Shown: positions 55,009 through 64,000 of the stretch, one piece after another
How the letters are laid out: the number at the start of each line of letters is the position of its first letter
Numbering within the stretch: the stretch's first letter is position 1
Source: Micropterix aruncella
Lineage: Eukaryota; Arthropoda; Insecta; Lepidoptera; Micropterigidae
Length of the DNA stretch: 64,000 nucleotides
Assembly (NCBI GenBank): GCA_944548615.1
Contig: OX155957.1
Location: forward strand, 5,135,376 to 5,199,375
Direction of reading: 5' to 3'
Notes under the pieces: generated by a model
Told to the model about the DNA's origin: nothing
What the model saw: only the letters and a program-made list of their open reading frames with translations
Database searches by the model: none
Position numbers and translations under genes: made by a program

Positions 55009-58000
55009 GTGGGTTTTTTCACGAGTATTTTTGAGTATTAATGCAGTTTAGCAAACTCGTCTACATTGAAGATGTTAAATGTCACCCCACTATAATTATG
55101 ACACTGATTCCGAATCTGTAACAATATTTGCTCTATACCAATATAGCTCGTATAGAGCAAATACTTTTTTAAATTATTATATCGAGCGATCGATTTTCGC
55201 ACAATTCACTCCGAATTTTTTTAATCCTTTGTTAGATCGGCCAATAAACTTAAATCAAAATCAAATATAGCTTATTTACTAGTCTCACAAAAAGACAAGT
55301 AAATATGAGGTATATCTATACTAATATTATAAAGAGGTAAAGTTTGTGAGGTTGTAGGAAGTAATCTCTGGATCTACTAAACCGATTTTCTTCTTCACCT
55401 CTTCAAAATTCTTTCACCAATAGAAAGCCACGTTATTCGTGAGTGTCATAGGCAATATATTATTTTAAAAAATAAAAATACTTTTTCGTGGTAGTCGGAA
55501 TTGCAAAGTAAGTCGGAGAAAAAACGGTGAACGAAAACGTTTCTAACTAACGCTGCCTTAACGATGACCGATATATGATTAAGTTCAAGAGAAAAGTTGT
55601 ATAGCTTGATAATGCCTACAAAAAAGTCAGCGACAGCATATGTTTAACTTTTATATTTAAATCACAAAAAGTAGTTTTTTAATTTAAAAAAATAATTTTA
55701 ATTGTTAGGTCATATTTATTGGTCATATTATCAACAATTATAAATTCTTATCAAAATAAGTAAATTTATCGTCTTAAGTATTTAAAACAAAAGACTTTTC
55801 CCTTTTACTGCATAAATGGTTAAAGAGATAAAACACTCACAAATAAGACACTCACAAGATGACACTCACAAATAACGGTAATATAGTCAAATACATACAT
55901 ACATATGCAGTAAAAATATAACCCTTCTTTTGGCAGTCAGGAAATAAATCATAGCACTCAGTACCTACTAACCGAACCACACTCATAATTTCATCACAAG
56001 TAAAAAGTTTTACCGCCCAACGAAGTGGGCACGGGTCAGCTAGTCTATAAATAAGCGAGATAGAAGCGTAAACCACCTACATATATAGCGGTAGGTTTGA
56101 GGGTGGCCACCCTTCACTAGACTCCAATTATTTGTGAGTGAAGGGCGGTTCTCATCAAGTGGTTTTCTCCGTATTGAAAGTCGTTGTAGTTGAAGTTGAA
56201 GTATTTATTCAGAAGGTATGTGTCGGTTGCCAGTTTGTAACGCCTTGGTTGATATTTCGCCGGTGTGTAGGTAGTGTGGGCTCGAGGTGATGTCGTGGTT
56301 GTGTATCCGAAGTGTGAAGTTTGAAGATCGCGGATAATATATGACTGGTCGATGTATGAGCGCGTACTTAGAGCGGGCGACGACCGCTGAGAGGATGATG
56401 AAATATGTGTCGAATGTACTGCTTTTTATATGATATGTATGATGCAATAATCACTGAGTGGGGGAGAATAACTGTGTCAATTCGTATCGATCAGAAGAAA
56501 TGACATTAGTCATCAGCTGTGTGTGCGGAAAATGCCGAATTTAGTTGGAATTCAATTGCAGTTGGCTCGTGTATATTTGAGCGTATTTGCGGTTTCGATT
56601 CTATAGACATTACTTCTTTTGTTGTGGGTATGTTGGACGAAGTCTCCAACAAGGTCAAGTTACTTATTCTTAAATATTTTATAATATATGGCGTTAGATT
56701 AGGTTCGTGTTTTAAAACAAGCTTCATAAACACCTGTTTGGCGGTAGGTTGGGTTAGTTTTTTTAATATGGTATGCAGAGTTATAAAAACTGTATTATAG
56801 AAGAAAGAGGTTTTCATCATAACCTATTTTACACCGTCACCGGTTTTAACGTCACCCCACTATATTCATCACGCTGATTTCGAAACTGCAATAATCTTTA
56901 TTCGGCCTAAATAAATAGGCGAGATATAAGCATTTAAAAGAGCGTTAATAAACCCATAGGTACATATCGTTAGGTTACCTTAGTTTTTTTTAAACATATC
57001 GTAAGCACCTATATGGCGGTAGGTTCAATTAGTTTTTTAAAAAAGGTTTATAAACTATTGGTAAGTTATTTTTTTTTAAATAAGGCAGTGTTAGGTAATC
57101 TGCATTATTAAGATTGAGCAAAGATTTCTACAGATTTGCAATCAGTGTAATGAATATATGGAGTGATCATATATTAGTTTAAAGATTCTCCCTCGCCGGG
57201 AGCATTCGCCTGTTATGTAACGTTACATATTCGAGCATTACATCAGTGAGGGAAGAGATCCGAGCTTTACAGTGCGCAACCTGTAATAATACAATCTGTA
57301 ATATTTTGATACAACTTGTAACATCAATTCGCACCACTTGAAACTAGAGTTGAGAAACGCCCATCTTTACTTGTAAAAAATCGAATCTGTGTTACATTAC
57401 AGGCGAATGCTCGTCAGTCAGGGAGGCAATATTGTAACGTAATGCTCAAAATCGAATCTAAAATATTACATTACAAGCGAATGAAATGAATTACCTTTAA
57501 ATATTAATATACACCTATTTCTTTCTCATGGTGTACCTGTAAGTTATAATCGGTATAAGAACAAGAATTATGTATCTTATTAGAAGTGCATGCTGTTAAT
57601 AAATAATTAATTAAAGAATAAAACACCTTCAATGTAGGAGAGTGTACTAAACTGCATAAATTCCTGTTTTTGCAGTGTGTCGGTTCAGTGACCATAATGA
57701 TATGCGTTTAACATAGGATGACTTCGAAAGCGTGTTCAGTACGAACGTCCGCGCGGCTGTGCGGCTAACGAAGCTCGCGCTGCCGCACCTGCTGGCCAGC
57801 CGCGGCAGCGTGGTGAACGTGTCGAGCACGGCGGGCCTGCGGCCCTTCCGCAGCTGGCTCGCCTACTGCATGTCCAAGGCGGCGCTCGACCAGTTCACGA
57901 GGTGCCTGGCGCTCGAGTGCGGCGGCCGCGGCGTGCGCGTCAACGCCGTCAACCCGGGCGACGTGCTGTCGGACATCCAGCGCAGGAGCGGCGTGGCCAG

Positions 58001-58205
58001 CGCAGAGACGCTGCCGCAGTTCCTCGAGGGGGTCGCGAAGACCACGCCGATCGGTCGCATCGGCGAGTGCAAAGAGGTCGCCGCTGCGATCGCTTTCCTA
58101 GCCAGCGACGCCGCGTCCAACATCACAGGGGTGCTCCTGCCGGTCGACGGAGGTCAAAGCATCGAATCTCCCCGCAACTCTGTCGAACCCGTATCGCAGC
58201 AATAG
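54688..58205 (+). CDS. SDR-3: short-chain dehydrogenase/reductase, two exons, 269 aa
   Basis: Exons 54688-55008 and 57717-58205 join in phase 0 to 269 codons plus TAG. The start MDFKGKVVLITGASSGIG follows 'gcacaATGG', a fair start context. It shows the glycine motif at 11-18, TGRNK, LDVLVNNAGIA, Ser144 in NVSS, Tyr157-Lys161 (YCMSK) and PVDGGQS, then a tail SIESPRNSVEPVSQQ that SDR-1 and SDR-2 lack. It is a soluble NAD(P)-dependent oxidoreductase of unknown substrate. The single intron sits after ESMDM, where neither paralogue has one, and the two SDR-2 introns are absent. Exon 2 is strikingly GC-rich (many GCG/CTG/CGC codons), unlike exon 1 and the AT-rich surroundings. The three residues MDD at the splice join make it longer than its paralogues. 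Confidence 0.88.
55315..56043 (+). mobile_element. Non-autonomous Helitron (H1 family) in SDR-3 intron
   Basis: It starts A|TCTATACTAATATTATAAAG and ends with hairpin GCCCAACGAAGTGGGC, then ACGGGTCAGCTAG|T. It is 729 bp, in the opposite orientation to the copy at 45942-46698 and with the same interior ('ttttactgcataaatggtta'). Confidence 0.85.
56044..57187. other. SDR-3 intron stretch
   Basis: The word 'gtcaccccactata...tcat/atg' at 56852 repeats 55082. 'ggcggtaggtt' with flanks occurs at 56082, 56739 and 57013. These point to a decayed repeat that I cannot name. Open frames (56205-56447 and 56506-56820, minus) have no known motif. Confidence 0.4.
57188..57425. mobile_element. 238-bp MITE in SDR-3 intron
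   Basis: The left end is CTCCCTCGCCGGGAGCATTC and the right end, reverse-complemented, is CTCCCTGACTGACGAGCATT. Both continue CGCCTGTxATGTAAC. No target duplication is clear. Confidence 0.65.
57717..58205 (+). CDS. SDR-3 exon 2 (GC-rich)
   Basis: The acceptor is 'ttaacatag'. It runs DDFESVFSTNVRAAVRLTKL ... GVLLPVDGGQ to the TAG at 58203-58205, and it holds the catalytic Tyr and Lys. Confidence 0.9.
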   Translation, partial: DDFESVFSTNVRAAVRLTKLALPHLLASRGSVVNVSSTAGLRPFRSWLAYCMSKAALDQFTRCLALECGGRGVRVNAVNPGDVLSDIQRRSGVASAETLPQFLEGVAKTTPIGRIGECKEVAAAIAFLASDAASNITGVLLPVDGGQSIESPRNSVEPVSQQ

Positions 58206-58360
58206 TCGCATTACCATTTTACCAGAAACATCCTTTTCGGACTCGAATCTATATATAAATTATAATGTTGAAGCCACACTAACGGGAAACGTCAATGCCC
58301 ATCATCGCGATAAATTGAGTGGCCACACCTGAACGTTCGACGTGAATACCTATTCTTGGC

Positions 58361-58366
58361 AATAAA
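58361..58366 (+). promoter_or_regulatory. Candidate poly(A) signal of SDR-3
   Basis: AATAAA in 'cttggcaataaaattgg', 156 bp after the stop. Confidence 0.5.
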
Positions 58367-58572
58367 ATTGGCATTAACCCGTCGGACGTCCTTTTTCTTT
58401 TTAATTTCTTCAATTTTTGTTTTAAATGGTAATAATTCCATTATTCGTCGCTAAGAGTCACCTCGAGAAACATATTCGAGGTGACTGCGGACGAATGCGT
58501 AGTACAAGAGAAAGAGAGTATATTTAACTGAGAACTGTTTAAAGTTCGAAGTACAAATCCTTACACACTATA

Positions 58573-59858
58573 GAGGAAAGTAACCAAATATGGAATACCA
58601 TTTTGTTTTCTTGGTATAATTAAAAACCTATTACGAATTAAATGCTTTTAATTATAGCAACGATCAGTCATACATTTTGGCGTATTTGAATTACAACCAT
58701 ATTTTTTTAAGACTAACGCAAATATTTATTGTCAATTAAAAATCAAAAGACAACATGAGTAGCCATTTATGGAATAGGTACCTAAATATGGAATATAGAT
58801 ATAATACTACAGGTTTCGGTAAAAAACATAGCGAAAACATTGACATCTATTTTAAAGGGATCTTTAAACTTTGGTTAAAACTATAAAGAACACGTCATTC
58901 TGCATTTAATCTAACAAACTACTTGCAAAAATCACATTTCCATCTGTCATATTCTGGACCAACGCATTCATTGTATGTGCCCAGATTACATACATCAAAC
59001 ATTTGATCCATGTTTCTCCTAGAAAGTCTTCAGAAAACACTTGCTGATAGAAAATACATTCAGAAGCATGCTGTCCTATTATGTCAGGAGTCAGGAGCAT
59101 GCTGTCCTATTATGCCATCAGGTTGACTGTCTGCATCAAACTAGATTTCACCTTCATCCTCAGAGTCTTCATCGGAGTTCTCAGGCTCTGTCCTGATATT
59201 ATTTTTTCCTTTCTTTTTGTTTCCTGGTTTTTTCTTACTCTGATTCTTTGTCAATTTCTTTCCTTCTTTTTCTATCTTTTTCTTTTGCTCCATAAGGTCC
59301 TTTTTTGTACCATTTTTATAGCTTCAGCCATTTTGTCTTTATTCCAATCTTTACATTTTACGTTTGACAGTGTAGACGGCATTCTGGAAAAACAAGTTAT
59401 TGAAAGACCACCACCACTAAAAATGGTCAACCCAACTACCAAATATTGACAGCCCAATTATGGAATATTCCATATTTAGGCACCTAATAGGTGTCCATAT
59501 TTGGAACTTTGGACCGGCTCAAACTAGTTGTCGTGTAAAATACATAGCAGCATTTGCGCAATAAAAGTTATCGAAAATATCAAGAAAAACACCACAAGTA
59601 ACAATCCCATTTTCACAATGTAATTATCAAGAAACCAATATTTTATTACATACCTAGTAAAGTTTTGAGTCGCTGACAAAACAAAACACACCTGCCGTTG
59701 CAATGGCGCTCGCCCGACTGCCGTGATTGATTGAGTGCGACACACCAGTGGGTAAGTGAGATGGAAAATGGTCGTGCATTTTGTCTTGACTTGACAGTTA
59801 GAGAGAAACAGGGGTATTCCATATTAGGGATACTATTCCATATTTGGTTACTTTCCTC
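58573..59858 (-). mobile_element. Pogo-like DNA transposon lacking its catalytic core
   Basis: The inverted ends are GAGGAAAGTAACCAAATATG on the left and the exact complement on the right, each flanked by TA (58571-58572 and 59859-59860), as in the Tc1/mariner/pogo superfamily. On the minus strand an N-terminal DNA-binding-like piece (MPSTLSNVKCKDWNKDKMAE, about 59380-59310) is followed by lysine-rich sequence. Near 59010-58910 there is a zinc-finger-like tail WIKC...WAH, then after a frameshift NECVGPEYDRWKCDFCK and a stop. The DDE domain between them is gone, so this 1286-bp copy is a deletion derivative needing help from another element. Confidence 0.75.
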
Positions 59859-60448
59859 TATGCTTTTTTCGTGATGTTACTATGTGGGAGTTAAATAATA
59901 ACTTACTATCTTAAAGAACACCTGAATCGCAAATTGCATTTTCCTTGGTTATCGAGAAGGTTTCTTGGTTGTGGTTATTGTGATGCATTATCAGTTTTAA
60001 TATATGGCGATTAGTTTGTTTTTCTGAAACTGGTAATGATGTTTTACTGTATTAAACGATTTTTTATATACAACTAGCGACCTGCCCCGGCTTCGCACGG
60101 GTGCAATTTATTAATAAATAAAATGAGGAGTGCGCTTAGCAAAGAAATATGTAGTACATTTATTTTATAAACTTTATTTATTTATTTATAAGTTTTTAAT
60201 TATGTCACAAATGAGAAATACGAATAATGTCAAAATTGGTTAGTCGTAATTTTATCGTGAAACATAGGTACTCGTAGATCGAAATTAGTCCACGGCTTAT
60301 AGATTCAAATTTGGATAATTTTATCTGTCAGCGTCAAAATGTTATTTTTACTGCCAGTTATTAATGTTTTTATATGGAAATGGTTTTGGTGGTGGGACCA
60401 ATGGTGTCAGTCTCATTTTAACCACTTCGCAATACAAAGTTCGTGGCG

Positions 60449-60838
60449 CTACTTCAAGGCATTGCAATATTGGCACAAATGGTCCGATTCTCCAATTTGC
60501 ACGCATCCATAATCACTGTATTGTATCGCCATATCATAATAGAATGCCACTATGTATGTGTTTTGTCTAAAATTCAATCGTCTTCGCACTGCAACATTAC
60601 GTATCCGTGCCGCTTCATTCAATTCTTGGCGATGCTCATCGCTTTCAGTTGCTCCTGCCTCTTTGTCGTCTTGTCGTCTTGCTCGAGCGGTCACCTTGCT
60701 GATATTGGAGCGTCTGCGCAAGCGCATAACTGTGAAAAATGTTTGCAAAACCTGGAAAAACATTCACGAATTACACAAATTCAGTTAATTCAGTTGATTT
60801 ACCTTCATAATCACGAAAACGATATGAAAAAATCGTAA
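60449..60838 (-). pseudogene. Helitron Rep protein N-terminal remnant
   Basis: The minus frame is rich in Arg/Glu (RRRSNISKVTARARRQDDKE) and then reads VAFYYDMAIQYSDYGCVQIG followed by LCQYCNALK. The 'CQYC.ALKW' block is typical of the start of animal Helitron Rep/helicase proteins, by recollection of the family. The Rep catalytic HUH and helicase domains do not follow, so this is a relic inside H3. Confidence 0.6.
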
Positions 60839-61014
60839 AATTCGGCTGTCAAATGTCAGTTTTCACGCCGTGCCGCCATTTTGATTTTCGAATTTTTCGT
60901 ATTTTTATTCTTGTCAAACAACGCCATCTATGATCAAGCTCGGTACTAAAATAATTTTTGGTTTTTCTCATTTTTCTCACTTTTTCGATAGATTTTCGAA
61001 TTTTTTATATCCTA

Positions 61015-62806
61015 CTAGCAGACCCGGCCACGCGTTGCTGTGGCTTTTTTGTTATATTACATTGTAGTAAACTATTTAAGAGGAACGGTAGGAGAACATT
61101 ATTCATGGGGACCACCATGCTTTTTTAAGTAGATGCCATTTGTAAAAAAATATGGCGACCTCCATGACAGATTTTCTACTGCCGTAACCCCTTAATACAA
61201 TGAAATTATTATTTACGAACGAAGACGGAAACGTTAATGCTGGTATAAAAATCCACTGGATTGGGATTCAGTCAATCCACGCGATTGATTAAAATTTTCG
61301 TACAGTTAATATTAAGCAAAACTCAATAGAAAAGAATTAATTTTAAAATTTATTATTATTTTTATTCACGTTTGTAACAAATGAGTATATTACAAAGTTG
61401 TTACTAAATAACATGTGACAATTAAACTTATGAATGAGGTAGGTAGAGCAGATAGTCTTAAATCTTTAACAATAATATTTATTATTTTGAATTATAAATA
61501 CTTTTAATTTCAATTTAATTTAGCACTAATCGGTGCACAATATTTTTGGTTAACCTGTCTTTAGCTAACAAAAATAGATATGACGGTTTCCCTACACTTG
61601 AATATGCAACATATATTTGCCCATGAGAAAAACATGGATTTTCCAAAATCTAAACCACAAATTGACATTGTTTGGCCTTGAGACTTATTTATAGATGAAT
61701 TGGAAAGCTAAACGAATTAGAAACTGTAGCCTTCTGAAGAGTATGGTAGAATCTGACGGTATTATTGGAATACGTTTCAACAGGACCACTTTTTTTAAAA
61801 CTTCCCAGTTAAAATGATTACTTCAAGAATATTTCCGGTGATCTTTTTGATGACCAAACGCGTACCGTTGAATAATTGAGGTGAATTCAAATTACGTAGG
61901 AGAATAATAGTGGAATCAATCTTTATCGAAGATTATGTGGTGGCATTCCAGGTGTATCTAGTGAATATAAAAATTCAATTGGAAAATTTACACTTTCATT
62001 TTCATCAACAACAGCTGTATCTGGTAACAACTGTTGTATCTGGAAGTTAATTTCGTCAACATCAACATTTTTGGCTGCCAAAATCGCCCCATGACTGAGC
62101 CAGATATGATTCAAGTAATTATTCTGTATATCCGAAAAAAAACACTGAATAAATTCATTTTTTTCCTGAAAAACAGTGCACAAATTGTCTGTCAGTTTAA
62201 TGCATTGTGTATTTGGTTGCAGTTCTATTTTACCGTTCCCAATATCTAGGACAATATCTGTGCTGATGGATCATTTTTCAATCATACGCGCATGTTTATG
62301 GTCAATCGAAGTGTTTCAACACTTCGCCATGAGAATGATTGTTTCAAACATGCATTAATCTCTTCCGCGAAAGTAGAGCGAGGTATAACAGGTAAGGTCT
62401 GTATGACGATGCAACTACCAATGCGATTTTCTGTTGCGACCGTATTTTGGCAAGAATCAAAGATATTAAAAATGTCTTACCGGTTCCACCTGGTGCGTCC
62501 AAGATTATATGACACATTTGTAGGTTTAACATAGCAGCGCCATCTATTGATTACTTACTCAATCCAGTCAACAGATATCGCCATCTGTTAACAACGTTTG
62601 GAGCTAACAGATAATTGTGAATGTCAAATAATAGACAAATAATTTGCAATAAAATAATATTGCGACTATAAATTAAGATGTAAGCTATCCTATCTTTCAA
62701 GTTGGATCAAACTGCATACGTTGTGCAAAATTGATTCAAATCGGTTAAGTAGTTTAGGAGTCCATTGCGGACAAACAACGTGACACGTAATTTATATATA
62801 TTAAGA
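61015..62806 (-). mobile_element. Helitron H4 with helicase remnant, nested in H3
   Basis: On the minus strand it starts A|TCTTAATATATATAAATTAC and ends with hairpin GCCACAGCAACGCGTGGC, then CGGGTCTGCTAG|T. It is 1792 bp. It holds only pieces of the Helitron helicase, so it is non-autonomous. It sits inside H3 and is therefore the younger insertion. Confidence 0.75.
61540..62535 (-). pseudogene. Helitron PIF1-like helicase C-terminal remnant
   Basis: In order on the minus strand: a Walker A piece ILDAPGGTGKTFLISLILAK (near 62510), WLSHGAILAAKNVDVDEINF (near 62090), FPIEFLYSLDTPGMPPHNL (near 61930), and then with frame changes FNGTRLVIKK, INKSQGQTMSICGLDF and HGQIYVAYSSVGKPSYLF (near 61600). 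Helicase motifs of the PIF1-like family are recognisable. The stops and frameshifts make it a pseudogene. Confidence 0.75.
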
Positions 62807-62922
62807 TAGCAACACCGAAATGATTACGAACAAAACAAAAAAAGAATCGTTTAAATCGCGCCAGGCGCTCGTGAGTTATTAGGTAACATACATAAAACCC
62901 GACTCATTTTTATTATATAAGA

Positions 62923-64000
62923 TGACATAGGTTTTTGTTTTAGCTGAAGCTAGTTATTTTCTGTTATATATTAAAGCAGCTGTTTCACATCTTTAATAGA
63001 GTTGGGTAAATTTGGTATCATTGTTTGTAATACACCGTCACCTATCTCCTGAAATTAAAACAAAACAAATTGAATTGTAATGTTTGACTCCTAATAGTAA
63101 TGGTTGAATTAATCATTATTAGTTTTTGGCACATTTCAATCAAATAAAAATCAAAGCATACTATAATTACCTACTCAACGTGTCTTGATATTCGCGAAGC
63201 TATCAATGACTGTACTCTCACTGGAATTAAGTCTTGGTAGGGGGTAGTAACAACTTCTGGAGAAAATTTTTTGCACAGGTTTAAAAAACAAGGTTTGCAC
63301 GAAAAATTGTCCAGTTGTCCAACTTTTGTTTAATTTCTTCCCTTTTTTGTTGTTTTTGCTGAAAAGCGACAACTATTTTTTTTACCATATTTCTTACCTA
63401 CTTTGTACTTTTGACTTTTTATAAATAGTTCTACTAGTTGCGTCTAGGTGGCGTTTCGAGAAAATTGAGATTTATTCGAATAGTCAAGATATCGTAAAGT
63501 AATGTCATTATTTTAGTTAGACTAACAATGAAAGCCCGTGCCCCCCCCCCTCCTCCCCCCTCTAGCACCGTGGGGTCTGGTGCACGGCACCACCTCGCAC
63601 CGTAGTAGCTAAACCACTGTATAGCAACCATAGATTTATTAAACTATGGTAGCAACCACCTTCTAAACTGTAAAAGCGCAGAGAAATGACGAGAAGCACA
63701 TAATATCCCTCGTCTTCTTGTTCTTCTCCCTCTGAAGATTCGGGGTTTTCCTCAATGAAGTTGCGGTTTGTGCGGATAATAATCTTTCTGCCTAGCGACG
63801 TGTACTCTGGGTACACTGATGACCAACCGGTGTAGGTACCCATCAGCGCGCACGAGCACGACTAAATTCGGATAATGCTAGGTTTACACGGGCTTAGTAA
63901 CTTGTCGCTTAGTACTTGTCAATAGTAGTACTTGTCGCTAACCTGCTTAGTGATCGCGACAAGTAACCGTTTACACGTTGGTATTAGTGGTATTAGTATA
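62923..64000. other. Right-edge stretch, unassigned
   Basis: It holds a C10 run at 63541-63550 and minus-strand frames of 65-93 codons without recognised domains. The last 120 bp repeat ACTTGTCGCTTAGTACTTGTC-like words between 'ggtttacacggg' and 'ccgtttacacg'. This could be the terminus of a DNA transposon cut by the window edge. Confidence 0.35.

Larger units (their letters stand above)
60074..62922 (-). mobile_element. Helitron H3, interrupted by Helitron H4
   Basis: On the minus strand it starts A|TCTTATATAATAAAAATGAG at 62922 and ends with hairpin CCCGTGCGAAGCCGGG, then GCAGGTCGCTAG|T at 60074. Removing H4 (61015-62806) leaves about 1057 bp that begins with 116 bp of 5' sequence, then a Rep N-terminal remnant. 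It is internally deleted. The reading of the 5' end rests on the TC rule and on position, so it is less certain than the 3' end. Confidence 0.65.

Noticed and set aside
56506..56820. 104-codon minus frame in the SDR-3 intron
   Set aside because: No known domain, AT-rich chance frame; the opposite strand is equally open.
57902..58258. Second plus frame (118 codons, Arg-rich) over SDR-3 exon 2
   Set aside because: Out-of-frame reading of the GC-rich exon; Arg-rich composition is typical of such shadows.
63562..63843. 93-codon minus frame near the right edge with an acidic stretch
   Set aside because: Low-complexity composition, no recognised family, and context of repeats; could be a fragment continuing beyond the window but cannot be supported.
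1..64000. tRNA, rRNA, CRISPR arrays, bacterial-type operons or phage genes
   Set aside because: None seen; no cloverleaf with intact A and B boxes, no rRNA core sequence, and no regularly spaced short repeats with unique spacers.

Overview
The window reads as nuclear DNA of an insect, most probably a moth or butterfly (Lepidoptera). It is AT-rich, its genes have introns with GT-AG borders, and it is crowded with mobile elements. The Helitron ends (5' TC..., 3' hairpin plus CTAG) and the RTE, CR1/Jockey-type, gypsy, hAT, pogo and Tc1 relics are of kinds common in lepidopteran genomes. The order is an inference from these repeats and cannot be proven here.

Host genes. (1) 6.1-16.1 kb, plus strand: the last six coding exons of delta-1-pyrroline-5-carboxylate synthase (P5CS/ALDH18A1). 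They give 654 residues, continuous in phase; the first ~140 residues lie left of the window. (2) 41.4-58.2 kb: three short-chain dehydrogenase/reductase (SDR) paralogues. SDR-1 is on the minus strand, intronless, and carries one extra base. SDR-2 is on the plus strand with three exons and 257 aa. SDR-3 is on the plus strand with two exons and 269 aa. No two of them share an intron position.

Mobile DNA fills most of the rest. At 19.9-23.9 kb a nearly complete CR1/Jockey-type LINE sits inside an RNase H-bearing LINE. At 26.9-31.8 kb there is a Ty3/gypsy element with two identical 186-bp LTRs, a 5-bp target duplication and one unbroken 1471-aa Gag-Pol frame, but a catalytic aspartate of its reverse transcriptase is replaced. 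At 35.8-39.7 kb a LINE-like protein with a PD...ExT motif occurs twice, and one copy is split by two tandem insertions of an unusual ~660-bp retroposon family seen about six times in the window. At 45.9-47.5 and 55.3-56.0 kb three Helitrons have both ends visible, and at 60.1-62.9 kb one Helitron is nested in another. At 58.6-59.9 kb there is a pogo-like element that has lost its catalytic core.

I found no operon-like or defence-like new system. The most unusual items are the ~660-bp retroposon family (exact 14-bp target duplication, no poly-A tail, repeated insertion at one site), the three-way intron discordance in the SDR cluster, the young but apparently RT-dead gypsy copy, and the PD...ExT protein. 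Coordinates of decayed repeats are approximate; exon borders were set by hand from splice sites and protein continuity.
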